From the NCBI RefSeq assembly GCF_016863615.1, contig NZ_BOPF01000018.1:124001-188000 (forward strand): DNA of 64,000 nucleotides, given 5' to 3'. Positions 1 through 8,859 of the stretch are shown here, one piece after another. Numbering within the stretch: position 1 is the stretch's first letter; every line of letters starts with the position of its first letter. The translations under genes were made by a program, and so were the position numbers. Under the pieces are notes generated by a model. The model was given only the letters and a program-made list of their open reading frames with translations. It did no database searches and was not told where the DNA came from. This DNA comes from Virgisporangium aliadipatigenens (lineage in GTDB: Bacteria; Actinomycetota; Actinomycetes; Mycobacteriales; Micromonosporaceae).

Positions 1-390
<390 letters not shown>

Positions 391-462
391 GACGGCTCCC
401 CCCGAACGGCGAAGCCGCCAGTCTGCCGGGTCCGAAATCGGCGCGCCACCGCGAATTTGTAT

Positions 463-1200
463 CTACGTCGATGAGTACCAGGTGGAGTCGTCCGCCGCGT
501 GGAAGCCGAGCGACTCGTACAGCGGCCGGCCCAGGCGCGACGCGGTGAGCGTGACCGGCACCTCCGGCAGCTGGGCGAGGGAGCCGAGCATGACGGCCCG
601 CCCGACGCCCCGCGAACGGAACGCCGGCGGCGTGCCCACCCAGTAGTAGCTGCCGAAGCCGCCGTCGACGACGGTGACGCAGGCCCCGGCGACCTCCCCG
701 TCGAGGCGCGCGACGAAGACGTCCACGCCGGGCTCAGCGATGAGGGCCGGCGGGAAGAGTTCGCCGTCGCGGTGCGGCAGGAAGCGGTTCAGCTCGAAGC
801 CGGCGATCACCGCCCGTTCGGCGGCGTGCAGGTCCTTCTCGTCCGTCGCGCGGAGCACCTCCATCGCCGGTGCGGCGACCGGGCCGGGCGGGCGCAGCAT
901 CACCGGCATCCGCCAGTGGCGCAGGCCGAGGTGGCCCAGTTCGGTGGCGCTGAACGGATCCTCGATGTCCACCGGGCCGGTCGCCGCCGCGACCAGGCCG
1001 TCGATCTCGGCCACCGCGGCGGCGTCCAGGCCCGGTTCCTGGATCAGGATCCGCAGGCCGGCGCGCGCGTCACCGGCGACCGCGAGGTACCCCGGTCGGT
1101 GGATCACCTCGTGTCCGCGGGAACGCCCGGTCGCGGCCCAGAACGCGGCGGAGTTGCGGGCCTGGCGCCGGGGCGCCTCCGCGAGCGGCTCAGTGGACAT
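463..1200 (-). CDS. GNAT family N-acetyltransferase
   Basis: A 245-residue protein with a GNAT fold in its C-terminal half. The acetyl-CoA binding loop reads FRSRGVGRAVM near residue 200 (R-x-x-G-V-G-R), preceded by the usual beta-strand pair (VFVARLDGEVAGACVTVVDGG). The end, RPLYESLGFHAADDSTWYSST, is the typical 'YesLGF' closing strand. The N-terminal 110 residues lack a recognisable domain but fit tandem-GNAT architectures in which the first copy has degenerated. It presumably transfers an acetyl group to an amine; the substrate cannot be read from sequence. It stands alone, transcribed toward the ABC gene, 72 bases away. Confidence 0.85.
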   Translation of the reverse strand: MSTEPLAEAPRRQARNSAAFWAATGRSRGHEVIHRPGYLAVAGDARAGLRILIQEPGLDAAAVAEIDGLVAAATGPVDIEDPFSATELGHLGLRHWRMPVMLRPPGPVAAPAMEVLRATDEKDLHAAERAVIAGFELNRFLPHRDGELFPPALIAEPGVDVFVARLDGEVAGACVTVVDGGFGSYYWVGTPPAFRSRGVGRAVMLGSLAQLPEVPVTLTASRLGRPLYESLGFHAADDSTWYSST

Positions 1201-1296
1201 GGCTCCCCGTTCCCTCGATGACCTTCATGATGCTCGACGGCACTCTTCGGGGGCACGGCCGGGCGTGACATCGACCCACGACAGACCGGTGCGGCG

Positions 1297-1302
1297 TACC
1301 GT
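1297..1302 (+). promoter_or_regulatory. Leaderless -10 box (TACCGT) for the CheB gene
   Basis: TACCGT lies 6 bases before the ATG at 1309 and there is no ribosome-binding site. This is the spacing expected if transcription begins at or next to the start codon. Confidence 0.6.
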
Positions 1303-1308
1303 CACGGC

Positions 1309-1947
1309 ATGGCCGCGCACCCGCCCGACGCCGAACCGGTCGCGGTGGCGAGGTCGTCCGCGGTCGATCCGTTCCCGGTGCAGTTCCCGATCGTGGCACT
1401 GGTCGCCTCGGCCGGTGGGCTCGACGCGTTGATCCGGGTGCTCGCGCCGTTGCCGGCCGACCTGCCCGCCGCCGTCCTCGTGGCGTTGCACCAGGACCCG
1501 GCCCGGCCCAGCCAGCTGCGGCCGATCCTCGCGCGGAACACCCGGCTGCCCGTCGAGGTGGCCGTCGACCGGGCCGAGATCCGACCGGGGCGGGTCCTGA
1601 TCATCCCGCCCGCGCGGCACCTGCTGGTGACGGCCGACGCCCGCATCGGCCTGATCGACACGGGTGCCGTGCCGCCGGCCCGGCCCTCCGCCGACCTGCT
1701 GCTCGTCACCCTCGCGGTGATCTGCGGCAGGCGCGCGCTCGCCGTCGTCCTCACCGGCATGGGCCACGACGGCCAGGCCGGGGTGCGCGCCGTCGCGCAC
1801 TGCGGCGGCACGGTCCTGGCCCAGGACCGGGTCACGTCGAAGTTCTACGCGATGCCGTCGGCGGCCATCGCCACCACCAACGTGCAGCGGGTGCTCGCCC
1901 TCGACGACATCGCCGGCGCGATCGTCGACCACGTCATGCCGTCCTGA
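1309..1947 (+). CDS. Stand-alone CheB-type methylesterase domain protein
   Basis: A 212-residue protein made only of a CheB methylesterase domain. The catalytic triad is intact: Ser34 in ASAGGLDAL, His61 in VALHQDP and Asp154 in LTGMGHDG. It removes methyl groups from, or deamidates, glutamyl residues of chemoreceptors in the classical pathway. It has no N-terminal receiver domain, so it cannot be switched by CheA in the usual way, and there is no cheR, cheA or receptor gene nearby. Such orphan domains in actinobacteria are usually linked to other sensory systems or to unknown substrates. Start chosen at the ATG served by the leaderless box. Confidence 0.88.
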   Translation: MAAHPPDAEPVAVARSSAVDPFPVQFPIVALVASAGGLDALIRVLAPLPADLPAAVLVALHQDPARPSQLRPILARNTRLPVEVAVDRAEIRPGRVLIIPPARHLLVTADARIGLIDTGAVPPARPSADLLLVTLAVICGRRALAVVLTGMGHDGQAGVRAVAHCGGTVLAQDRVTSKFYAMPSAAIATTNVQRVLALDDIAGAIVDHVMPS

Positions 1948-1968
1948 CCGGCCCGCGGGCCGCTCGCC

Positions 1969-2550
1969 TCAGGCGTCGGGCGCTGGTGGCCGGACGAACC
2001 CGGCCACGGCGCTGACCACCGCCGCCCGCCGGCTCGCGACGTCGTCGAACCCGAACTCCGGCTGCAGCGCCTTCAGCGACCATGCGGCGCTCTCCCAGCT
2101 GATCACGATGCCGATCACCATGGCCATCAGCTCCGCCGCCGGGATGTCCGAACGGATGCGGCCCTCCTGCTGCGCCCGCGTGATCGCGACGAGCCGGTCG
2201 CGGTATCCGGCGACCTCGGGCTCGTAGGCCTGCTCCCGTTCCAGTCCGGCCCACAGGTAGAGGCGCCGCACGTGCGGCCACTTCTCCAGGCGGTCGAACA
2301 GGTCGCCGGCGTAGCCGATCAGGTGCTCCTCGCCGAAGGTGATCGAGGCCGCCACCTCCAGGAACACCTGGGCGTGCACGAGGTCGAACAGCTCTTCCTT
2401 GGTGCCGAAGTGCATGTAGATCGAACGCTTGTTGGCGGCGGCGTTCTCGGCGATGCGGTCGACCCGGGCACCGGCCAGGCCGTAGCGCGCGAACTCGTCG
2501 ATGGCCGCCTTCATCAGGCGCCGCTTGGTGTCCGTGGCGTCGGGTGGCAT
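1969..2550 (-). CDS. TetR family transcriptional regulator
   Basis: 193 residues. The N-terminal helix-turn-helix is plain: TKRRLMKAAIDEFARYGLAGA, then VDRIAENAAANKRSIYMHFGTKEELF (residues 8-55), with the typical 'YxHFgtKEeLf' end. The C-terminal ligand-binding half (GIVISWESAAWSLKALQPEFG) belongs to the TetR_C type with YcdC-like features. It is divergent from the two SDR genes, with 96 bases between the starts; two related sites in that gap suggest it represses itself and the SDR operon. The ligand is unknown, but the SDR targets suggest a carbonyl or alcohol compound. A TACGAT box 7 bases before the ATG indicates a leaderless mRNA. Confidence 0.92.
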   Translation of the reverse strand: MPPDATDTKRRLMKAAIDEFARYGLAGARVDRIAENAAANKRSIYMHFGTKEELFDLVHAQVFLEVAASITFGEEHLIGYAGDLFDRLEKWPHVRRLYLWAGLEREQAYEPEVAGYRDRLVAITRAQQEGRIRSDIPAAELMAMVIGIVISWESAAWSLKALQPEFGFDDVASRRAAVVSAVAGFVRPPAPDA

Positions 2551-2557
2551 GCGTCCG

Positions 2558-2563
2558 ATCGTA
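2558..2563 (-). promoter_or_regulatory. Leaderless -10 box (TACGAT on minus strand) for tetR
   Basis: Read on the minus strand, TACGAT ends 7 bases before the ATG of the TetR gene. The upstream operator-like site at 2567-2576 would overlap the promoter, as expected for autorepression. Confidence 0.55.
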
Positions 2564-2565
2564 CA

Positions 2566-2631
2566 TAACTATCTAGGGGTTTACATCGCCGGGTGCCGCC
2601 TGTATGAATGTATCCAGTTAGTTACCTAGCT
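2566..2631. promoter_or_regulatory. Two related candidate TetR operator sites
   Basis: AACTATCTAG (2567-2576) and AGTTACCTAG (2620-2629) share the pattern A[AG][CT]TA[TC]CTAG and are the only A/T-rich stretches between the divergent genes. The second extends to the imperfect palindrome AGTTACCTAGCT (2620-2631). Their positions, one over the tetR promoter and one just before the SDR start, fit dual repression. This is inference from pattern and position only. Confidence 0.4.
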
Positions 2632-2646
2632 CGAAGGGGCACATCC

Positions 2647-3477
2647 ATGAGCCGCGCATGGTTCATCACCGGCACGTCCTCCGGCCTCGGCCGGCAACTC
2701 ACCGAACAGCTGCTCGCCCGGGGCGACCGGGTCGCCGCCACCGCACGCCGCACCGAGGCCCTCGACGACCTCGCGGCCCGCTACGGCGACCGGCTCTGGC
2801 GGGCCCGCCTCGACGTCACCGACACGGCGCAGCTGCGCGCGGTCGTCGACCGGGCGTTCACCGAACTGGGCCGCGTCGACGTCGTCGTCTCCAACGCCGG
2901 CTACGGACTCTTCGGCGCGCCCGAGGAGCTCACCGACGCGCAGATCGACCGGCAACTCGCCACCAACCTGACCGGCTCGATCCAACTGGCCCGCGCCGCC
3001 ACCCCGCACCTGCGCCGGCAGGGCGGCGGACGGTTCATCCAGATCGCCAGCATCGGCGGGCAGATCGCCTTCCCGGGCATGAGCCTCTACCACGCCACCA
3101 AGTGGGGGATCGAGGGGTTCTGGGAGTCCTCGGCTCCGGAGATCGCGCCCTTCGGCATCCAGGTGACGATCGTCGAGCCCGGGATGACCGCCACCAACTT
3201 CGGCGGCGGTGCGGTGCTCGGCCCGCCGCTGCCCGAGTACGCCGACGGGGCCTCCGGACACCTGCACCGCATGGCGGCCGGCGAGGTGCCGCCGTTCGAC
3301 ACGCCCGGCGACCCCGTACGGATCGCGGCGGCCATCATCGCCTCCGCCGACAAGCCCGAGGCGCCGTTGCGGCTGACGCTCGGCTCCGACGCCTACGCGC
3401 TGGCCACCGTCGCCCTGCGCAACCGGCTCGAGGCCATCGAGGCCGGCCGCGAACTCGCCCACTCCACCGACTTCTGA
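2647..3477 (+). CDS. Classical short-chain dehydrogenase/reductase (SDR)
   Basis: 276 residues, a Rossmann-fold NAD(P)-dependent oxidoreductase. The cofactor loop is TGTSSGLG (residues 8-15), the structural motif SNAG is at 82-85, and the catalytic Ser135, Tyr148 and Lys152 (YHATK) are all present. Sequence style (ITGTSSGLGRQLTEQLL) is that of COG4221/YjjG-like SDRs acting on aldehydes, ketones or alcohols. The start is the ATG at 2647, with GAAGGGG eight bases upstream; an in-frame ATG at 2608 has no such site. It is the first gene of a two-gene operon (14-base gap to the next SDR) divergent from the TetR gene, so it is probably induced when the TetR ligand is present. Confidence 0.93.
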   Translation: MSRAWFITGTSSGLGRQLTEQLLARGDRVAATARRTEALDDLAARYGDRLWRARLDVTDTAQLRAVVDRAFTELGRVDVVVSNAGYGLFGAPEELTDAQIDRQLATNLTGSIQLARAATPHLRRQGGGRFIQIASIGGQIAFPGMSLYHATKWGIEGFWESSAPEIAPFGIQVTIVEPGMTATNFGGGAVLGPPLPEYADGASGHLHRMAAGEVPPFDTPGDPVRIAAAIIASADKPEAPLRLTLGSDAYALATVALRNRLEAIEAGRELAHSTDF

Positions 3478-3491
3478 GAAAGGGGACTCCC

Positions 3492-4229
3492 ATGTTCGAC
3501 TTCACCGGCAAGAACGTCCTGATCACCGGCGCCTCCGGCGCGCTCGGCACCACCCTCGCCGTGCAGTTCGCCGGTGCCGGCGCGAACGTCGTCGCCGCCG
3601 CCCGCAGCCGCTACGACGAGGTCGCCGAGAAGGCCGGCCCCAACAGCATCGGCGTGCGGCTCGACGTCACCAGCGAGGCCGAGTGGGCCGCCGCGACGGC
3701 GCGCGCCGAGGAGCGCTTCGGCCCGCTGGACATACTCGTCAACAACGCCGCCTACCTGCGCCTCGGCAACACCGAGAGCATCCCGCTGGAGGAGTTCCGG
3801 CGGGTGATCGACACCAACCTCACCGGCACGCTGCTGGGCATCCGCGCGGTGGCCCCGTCGATGCGCGCGGCCGGCGGCGGCGCCATCGTCGTCGTGAACT
3901 CCATCGCCGGGCTCACCGCCGCGCCCGAACTCGTCGCCTACAGCAGCAGCAAGTGGGCCCTGCGCGGGCTGATGCGCGCCGCCGCCAAGGGGCTGGCCCG
4001 CGACAACATCCGGGTCAACGCGGTGCACCCGGGCATCATCGAGACGCCGCTGGCCTACGCGCCCGACGGCAGCCCGATCGTGCCGGTCGACAACCTCGCC
4101 GTGCCGCGCAACGCCGCGCCGGAGGAGATCGCCGACTTCATCATGTTCGCCGCGTCCGAACAGGCCCGCTTCGCCACCGGCACCGAGATCGTCGCCGACG
4201 GCGGCTACGGGCTCGGCCCGCTGGACTGA
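3492..4229 (+). CDS. Classical SDR oxidoreductase (FabG-like)
   Basis: 245 residues. Cofactor loop TGASGALG (12-19), NNAA at 84-87, and catalytic Ser137, Tyr150, Lys154 (YSSSK). The C-terminal VADGGYGL ending is typical of FabG-like SDRs related to 3-alpha-hydroxysteroid or 3-oxoacyl reductases (the 'GASGALG...NAVHPGIIETPL' style). An AAAGGGG ribosome site precedes the ATG. With the preceding SDR it forms a TetR-controlled pair that may oxidise and reduce successive intermediates of the same compound; the substrate is unknown. Confidence 0.93.
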   Translation: MFDFTGKNVLITGASGALGTTLAVQFAGAGANVVAAARSRYDEVAEKAGPNSIGVRLDVTSEAEWAAATARAEERFGPLDILVNNAAYLRLGNTESIPLEEFRRVIDTNLTGTLLGIRAVAPSMRAAGGGAIVVVNSIAGLTAAPELVAYSSSKWALRGLMRAAAKGLARDNIRVNAVHPGIIETPLAYAPDGSPIVPVDNLAVPRNAAPEEIADFIMFAASEQARFATGTEIVADGGYGLGPLD

Positions 4230-4265
4230 CGCACCGGCGGCTCCGCGCCCCGCGCCGACGGCTTC

Positions 4266-5198
4266 TCAGGCCGCGACGCGGGGCTTCGCCAGTTCCTGGA
4301 TCAGCTCGGGGAGCACCCGTTCGGCGTCCGCGTTGTCCACCTGGCAGGTGCCGGCCGCGAGGTGACCGCCGCCGCCGTAGCGCAGCATGACGGAGCCGAT
4401 GTCCACCGGCGAGGAACGGTCCACAATGGACTTCCCGACCGCGAAGACCGTGTTCTGCTTGTCCTTGCCCCACAGCGCGTGGATCGAGACGCGGGTCTGC
4501 GGGAAGAGCGCGTACACCATGAACCGGTTGCCGGCGTAGATGATGTCCTCGTCGCGCAGGTCCACCACGACCACGTCGTCGTGCACGGTGCTGACCCGCT
4601 GCAACTGGGCGATGAACGGCTCGGTGTGCGCGTGGAACAGCTCCGAGCGCTCCCGCACGTCCTTCATCGCCAGGATCTCCTCGACGCTCTCCAACTGGTG
4701 GCAGGCGTGGATGAGCTTCATCATCAGGTCGAAGTTGGAGATGGTGAAGTCCTGGAAGCGGCCCAGACCGGTGCGGCTGTCCATCAGGAAGTTCAGCAGG
4801 GTCCAGCCGGTCGGGTCGAGGATCTCCTCCACCGTGTACTGCGCCGAGTCGGCCTTGTCGACCGCCTCCATCAGTTCGTCCGGCACGTTGGTGAAGAAGT
4901 CCTTGCCGCCGAACTCGTTGTAGATGACGCGGGCCGCCGACGGGGCCGACGCGTCGATGATGTGGTTCGGCTGCGGCCCGACGCGCACCGTCTCGGAGTG
5001 GTGGTGGTCGAACACCATGTGTGCCCCGGGCACGTACGGCAGGTTGGTGATGATGTCGTTCTCGGTGATTTCGACCTTGCCGTCCTGCATGTCCTTCGGA
5101 TGCACGAACTTGATCTCGTCGATCATGTCCAGGTGGTTCAGCAGTGTGGCGCACACCAAGCCGTCGAAGTCGCTGCGCGTCACGAGCCTGTACTTCAC
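4266..5198 (-). CDS. DHH family phosphoesterase (exopolyphosphatase-like)
   Basis: 310 residues of the DHH/DHHA1 superfamily, manganese-dependent phosphoesterases that hydrolyse polyphosphate, short oligonucleotides or cyclic dinucleotide products. Metal-binding motifs are visible: DFDG at 10-13, DHHH at 64-67, and the DHHA1 glycine motif RYGGGGHLAAG near residue 280. It fits a conserved actinobacterial family annotated as exopolyphosphatase. I chose the GTG at 5198 because GAGGGGGAG lies 6-7 bases upstream and family members start with (M)KYRLVTRSDFDG; an upstream GTG at 5225 would add nine poorly conserved residues. It converges on the SDR operon. Actual substrate uncertain. Confidence 0.88.
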   Translation of the reverse strand: MKYRLVTRSDFDGLVCATLLNHLDMIDEIKFVHPKDMQDGKVEITENDIITNLPYVPGAHMVFDHHHSETVRVGPQPNHIIDASAPSAARVIYNEFGGKDFFTNVPDELMEAVDKADSAQYTVEEILDPTGWTLLNFLMDSRTGLGRFQDFTISNFDLMMKLIHACHQLESVEEILAMKDVRERSELFHAHTEPFIAQLQRVSTVHDDVVVVDLRDEDIIYAGNRFMVYALFPQTRVSIHALWGKDKQNTVFAVGKSIVDRSSPVDIGSVMLRYGGGGHLAAGTCQVDNADAERVLPELIQELAKPRVAA

Positions 5199-5447
5199 GA
5201 CGGTCTCCCCCTCTGGCAGGTTCACCGCCGAGATCGGCCGCGGCGGTGCCGACCTGAGCGGATCGGGTGGCCGGGGGTGGACCTCCTACCGGTGGACGGT
5301 GACCATCGCGCTGAGCTCGGCGACGACCAGGTCGGGAGGGCCGGCGGGCACCCGGCGGAGGTGTGTCGGGTGATGCCTCCCGGCGCCTGTGATGCGCGGC
5401 GGCCGGACCGATGGTTCCGTGGTGCCCGGATGGGTACGACTGATGGC

Positions 5448-5597
5448 ATGGCATCGCTCGTACAACGACTCAAGAACTTCCTCAACAGCCCCCGAGGGCG
5501 CCAGGTCATCGACCGCGGCCGCAGGGAACTGGCGAAGCCCGCCAACCAGGACAGGCTGCGTCGACTGGCGGCGCGCACCAAGGGCCGCCGGCCGTAG
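5448..5597 (+). CDS. Small basic conserved protein (49 aa)
   Basis: MASLVQRLKNFLNSPRG begins a 49-residue, strongly basic, single-helix-like protein ending RLAARTKGRRP. Similar short proteins of the 'LKNFLNSPQG...RRQLAKPENQRKL' type are common in actinobacteria and have no assigned function. The start follows an imperfect leaderless box (TACGAC, 7 bases upstream). A 9-bp hairpin follows the stop by about 40 bases. The coding call rests on family resemblance and on the terminator. Confidence 0.65.
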   Translation: MASLVQRLKNFLNSPRGRQVIDRGRRELAKPANQDRLRRLAARTKGRRP

Positions 5598-5639
5598 ACA
5601 GCCCGGGACGGACTGACCGCGCGACGCCGTCCGAAGCGG

Positions 5640-5669
5640 CGGCCCTCTCCCACCGGCGGAAGAGGGCCG
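5640..5669. terminator. Hairpin terminator
   Basis: CGGCCCTCT (5640-5648) pairs perfectly with AGAGGGCCG (5661-5669) across a 12-base loop. It follows the 49-residue protein gene. There is no U-tract, as is usual in actinobacteria. Confidence 0.6.
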
Positions 5670-5834
5670 TCATGCCTCGATCAGGCACGGGTACGGTGCC
5701 GCGCGAACCCGACCGGTCCTGCCGCCGGTATACCCCCGGCCGTGCCTCGAAAACCGCGACCGCCTGACTGCTTCGGTTCGTGCGCCGCGGCATCAACTGT
5801 CCACTATGGACGAACGGGCTGCGGCGCGTGGCCG

Positions 5835-6059
5835 CTACAGCACGGCACCGCGCGGTTCGACCTCGATGGCCGCGACCCCGCGTCCGTAGAGCACGACGAC
5901 GCGGTTGCCGTGTCGGGCGCGGATCATCCCGGACGGCTCGGCGAGCGCGGTGAACGCGTGCTCGGTCAGTCCGTGGGTGTCGGACGTGTCGGGGTCCTCG
6001 TAGGTGACATCCAGGAAATCTCCGGTCATGAGCCGTACCCGCAACACGATGCTGGCCAT
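5835..6059 (-). CDS. Small conserved protein of unknown function (74 aa)
   Basis: 74 residues with the pattern of a small beta-barrel: VLRVRLMTGDFLDVTYEDPDT, then GMIRARHGNRVVVLYGRGVAAIEVEP. I do not recognise the family by name, but the alternating hydrophobic strands and the leaderless box TAGGAT (minus strand, six bases before the ATG) support a real gene. It lies just downstream of, and on the same strand as, the YihY-like gene. No signal peptide or membrane segment. Confidence 0.6.
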   Translation of the reverse strand: MASIVLRVRLMTGDFLDVTYEDPDTSDTHGLTEHAFTALAEPSGMIRARHGNRVVVLYGRGVAAIEVEPRGAVL

Positions 6060-6065
6060 CCACCG

Positions 6066-6071
6066 ATCCTA
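6066..6071 (-). promoter_or_regulatory. Leaderless -10 box (TAGGAT on minus strand)
   Basis: TAGGAT on the minus strand, 6 bases before the ATG at 6059, with no ribosome site. Confidence 0.5.
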
Positions 6072-7061
6072 TGGCGGTGCCCGGTCCGCCGCGCGCGCGT
6101 TGCGGAGCTCTCGTGGGCCGCGGGCGCTTCGCCGGCGCACGTGAGCGCGACGGTGCGGGCCGACGGTCCGGATCGGTGGTGCGGCGCCGGCGAGATCGGT
6201 GACGCGCCCGCGATCGCTGGTGGCGGTGAGGGCGACGGCGAACAGCAGGAGTTGGTTGAGCAGGCTGAGGAAGACCAGTACGGCGACCGCGCCGGTGACG
6301 ACCTGGTATGCCGGGTTGGCCTCGGTTCGGTGCACGTAGACGCGTCCGACGGTCTTCAGGCCCTCCAGCCCGGCGGCGACGAACAGCGCCGGTCCGACGA
6401 CCCGGCGCAGCGGCATCCGCAGCCGGGGCAGTCCGGTGAGCACGCCCAGCGCCAGGACGGTGTTCACCCCGATCCCGAGCGTGTAGCCGGCTGCGTCGAG
6501 CAGCCACCGGCTGGTCGGGCCGGCCGCGTCGGCCGTATCGGACAGCAGCCGGTCGAGCAGTGCTTCGGTGCCGGTGGCGGCGGCGAGCGACGCGGCCAGC
6601 AGGAGTCCCAGGCCGGCCAGGATGCCGAGGTCGATCAGCTGGCGGAGGAAGAAGTTGCCGGGGTACTGGGGCAGCCGCCAGATCGCCCGGATCGAGGACC
6701 GCAGCGCGTCGACCCAGAGCAGGCCGGAGACCGGCAGGACGACGAACGCGATCACCCCGGCGGTGCCGCGGGCGTCGCGCAGGGTGCCGGCGTCGAGGTT
6801 CGGCAGGTTCTGCGACAGGTAGTCCTGCACCGCGCGAAGCACCGCGGGGTCGTCGAGTACGTGTCCGAGGACGGCGAAGCCCAGCAGCGCGGAGGAGAAC
6901 GCGGCGAAGAACGCGTAGTAGGTGACCGCGGCGGCCAGCCGGCCGCCGTCGGCGCGGTCGTAGCGAACGACCGCCCGCACCAGATGGTCCAGCCGACCGG
7001 ACCCTCGACGGGCACGTCCGAGAATCGCCGTCAGTCGCCGCGTCGGCCCGTTCATATCCAT
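6069..7061 (-). CDS. YihY/BrkB-like integral membrane protein
   Basis: About 330 residues with roughly six hydrophobic segments: LAAAVTYYAFFAAFSSALLG, TAGVIAFVVLPVSGLLWVDAL, ILAGLGLLLAASLAAATG, TLGIGVNTVLALGVLTGL, RVVGPALFVAAGL and VVTGAVAVLVFLSLLNQLLL. The 'AAAVTYYaFFAaFsaaLLgfavlG' opening is diagnostic of the YihY/UPF0761 (BrkB) family, membrane proteins of unclear function once mistaken for RNase BN. A highly basic tail follows the last helix. The start at 7061 (MDMNGP) has AGAAGG about 8 bases upstream; an upstream ATG at 7127 lacks one. A second, more typical YihY protein is at 40182-41249. Confidence 0.85.
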   Translation of the reverse strand: MDMNGPTRRLTAILGRARRGSGRLDHLVRAVVRYDRADGGRLAAAVTYYAFFAAFSSALLGFAVLGHVLDDPAVLRAVQDYLSQNLPNLDAGTLRDARGTAGVIAFVVLPVSGLLWVDALRSSIRAIWRLPQYPGNFFLRQLIDLGILAGLGLLLAASLAAATGTEALLDRLLSDTADAAGPTSRWLLDAAGYTLGIGVNTVLALGVLTGLPRLRMPLRRVVGPALFVAAGLEGLKTVGRVYVHRTEANPAYQVVTGAVAVLVFLSLLNQLLLFAVALTATSDRGRVTDLAGAAPPIRTVGPHRRAHVRRRSARGPRELRNARAADRAPP

Positions 7062-7177
7062 CGCATCGCCTTCTATCCGCGCAAGCCGGCGCCACACCTT
7101 CCGGCGGTGCCCGATCGGGATCGGCACTCTGCGTGTTCCGTGCCGGTCACGTCGACCCCCCGGACAGGATGAGAGTC

Positions 7178-8812
7178 GTGAGTGTCGAATCGTCGTTGCT
7201 TTTCGCCCTTGCCGCCGTAGCGGTGGTCGTCATCGTGCGGTGGGCCGCCGACCGCACCGGTCTCCCGGCGGCCGCTCTGCTGCCGGTCATCGGCATCGGG
7301 TACGCGCTGCTGCCCGGGCCCAATGTCACGCTGGATCCGGAGATCGTGCTGACGTTCGTGCTGCCTCCGCTGTTGTACAGCGCGGCTCTCGACTCGTCGC
7401 TGCTGGCGATCCGCCGCAACCTGCGTACCGTGGTGAGCCTGTCGGTCGTGCTGGTGCTGCTCACCGCGTTGGTGATCGGGTTCGGCTTCGCGTGGTTCGT
7501 CACCGGTGCGACGCTGGCCGCCGGCATCGCGGTCGGTGCCGCGGTCGCCCCACCGGACCCGGTGGCCGCGTTGGCGGTGGGGCGCAAGGTGGGCCTGCCG
7601 CCCCGCCTGCTCACCCTCATCCAGGGCGAAGGGCTGCTCAACGACGCTACCGCGCTGACGATCCTCAGCGTGGCGGTGGCGGCGGCCACCGGCGGCGGCT
7701 TCTCCGCCCCGTCGGCACTGGGCCAGTTCCTCGCGGCGGTCCTCGGCGGGATCGTGGTGGGTGTGCTGGTCGCCTACGTCGTGCGGCTGCTGTCCCGGCC
7801 GCTGGGCGGAGACCCGCTCACGGCCAACGCCGTGTCCCTGGCCACCCCGTTCGCCGCCTACCTGATCGGGGAACGCCTCCACGTCTCCGGCGTGCTGGCG
7901 GTCGTCGTCGCGGGACTGATCGTCGGACACCACCGGCCACGGTCGGCGTCGGGGGCCAGCCGGCTCCAGACGAACGCCGTCTGGCGGTTCGTCGACTTCC
8001 TGCTCGAAGGCTTCGTGTTCCTGCTGATCGGGCAGCAACTGCCCACCGTCATCCGGGGCCTCGCCGCGTACGACACCTCGACGATCGTCATCGCGGTCGT
8101 GATCACCACCGGCACCGTGCTGCTGCTGCGGCCCCTGTGGCTGATCCTCACCCAGTCCCTGCCCCGTTCGCTGCACACCCGACTGGGCGGCGACGGGACG
8201 GACGTCGATCGGTCCGAACGCCTCACCGGCCGGGAGGTTGCTGTCCTGAGCTGGTCGGGCACGCGGGGCGTGATCAGCCTCGCGGCCATCTTCACCCTAC
8301 CGTCGGTCACCGACGGCGGAGCCCCGTTCCCGGCGCGTGACCTGCTGTTGTTCTGCACGTTCGTCGTCGTGCTGGTCACCCTCGTGGGACAGGGCCTCAC
8401 GTTCGCGCCGATCGTGCGCAAACTCGGGCTCCGGGCCGACGAGACCGACCAGGCCCGCTTGCGCAACGAGGCCCGTTCCGCGTCCGTCGAGGCCGCTCTC
8501 GACACGTTGGACGAACTGGAGGCGCAGGCCCACGACGACCTCCGCACCCACCTCGTCGACACGATGCGCGGACAGTTGCGCGCCCGGATGGCCCGCTACC
8601 GGGGCCGTCTGGACCTGCTGCGTTCCGATGAACCGGTGTCACCCGGGTACGAGGCGGCCTTGCACATCCGACGCGTGACGATCGACGCCCAACGGGAGGA
8701 ACTGCTGCGGTGGCGCGACGCCGGCCGGCTGCCGGACGAGGGGCTGCGGGTCCTGGAACGCGAACTCGACCTCGAGGAACGGCTGCTGCCGGATCGGCCG
8801 GCACGCCGGTAG
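7178..8812 (+). CDS. CPA1-type Na+/H+ antiporter (NhaP-like)
   Basis: 544 residues, about twelve membrane helices, and a cytosolic C-terminal domain of about 120 residues rich in charged helices (ARSASVEAALDTLDELEAQAHDDL onward). Family marks: VAPPDPVAAL near residue 128, where the aspartate binds the cation, and IQGEGLLNDATAL about 25 residues later. These fit monovalent cation:proton antiporter-1 proteins that exchange Na+ or K+ for H+ in pH and salt control. The GTG at 7178 is preferred because AGGA lies 8 bases upstream; an ATG at 7169 in frame is possible. Divergent from the YihY-like gene. A hairpin follows the stop. Confidence 0.92.
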   Translation: MSVESSLLFALAAVAVVVIVRWAADRTGLPAAALLPVIGIGYALLPGPNVTLDPEIVLTFVLPPLLYSAALDSSLLAIRRNLRTVVSLSVVLVLLTALVIGFGFAWFVTGATLAAGIAVGAAVAPPDPVAALAVGRKVGLPPRLLTLIQGEGLLNDATALTILSVAVAAATGGGFSAPSALGQFLAAVLGGIVVGVLVAYVVRLLSRPLGGDPLTANAVSLATPFAAYLIGERLHVSGVLAVVVAGLIVGHHRPRSASGASRLQTNAVWRFVDFLLEGFVFLLIGQQLPTVIRGLAAYDTSTIVIAVVITTGTVLLLRPLWLILTQSLPRSLHTRLGGDGTDVDRSERLTGREVAVLSWSGTRGVISLAAIFTLPSVTDGGAPFPARDLLLFCTFVVVLVTLVGQGLTFAPIVRKLGLRADETDQARLRNEARSASVEAALDTLDELEAQAHDDLRTHLVDTMRGQLRARMARYRGRLDLLRSDEPVSPGYEAALHIRRVTIDAQREELLRWRDAGRLPDEGLRVLERELDLEERLLPDRPARR

Positions 8813-8826
8813 CGCGGTTGCATCAG

Positions 8827-8859
8827 CGGGCCCGGCGAAATGGGCGTACGCTGGGCCCG
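8827..8859. terminator. Candidate hairpin terminator after the antiporter
   Basis: CGGGCCC (8827-8833) and GGGCCCG (8853-8859) form a 7-bp GC-only stem with a 19-base loop, 14 bases after the antiporter stop. The rest of the 8813-9085 gap shows no gene that I can support. Confidence 0.4.

Noticed and set aside
1950-1963. Palindrome CGGCCCGCGGGCCG between cheB and tetR as a terminator.
   Set aside because: With a loop of only 2 bases it cannot form a good hairpin, and such strings are common at this GC content.
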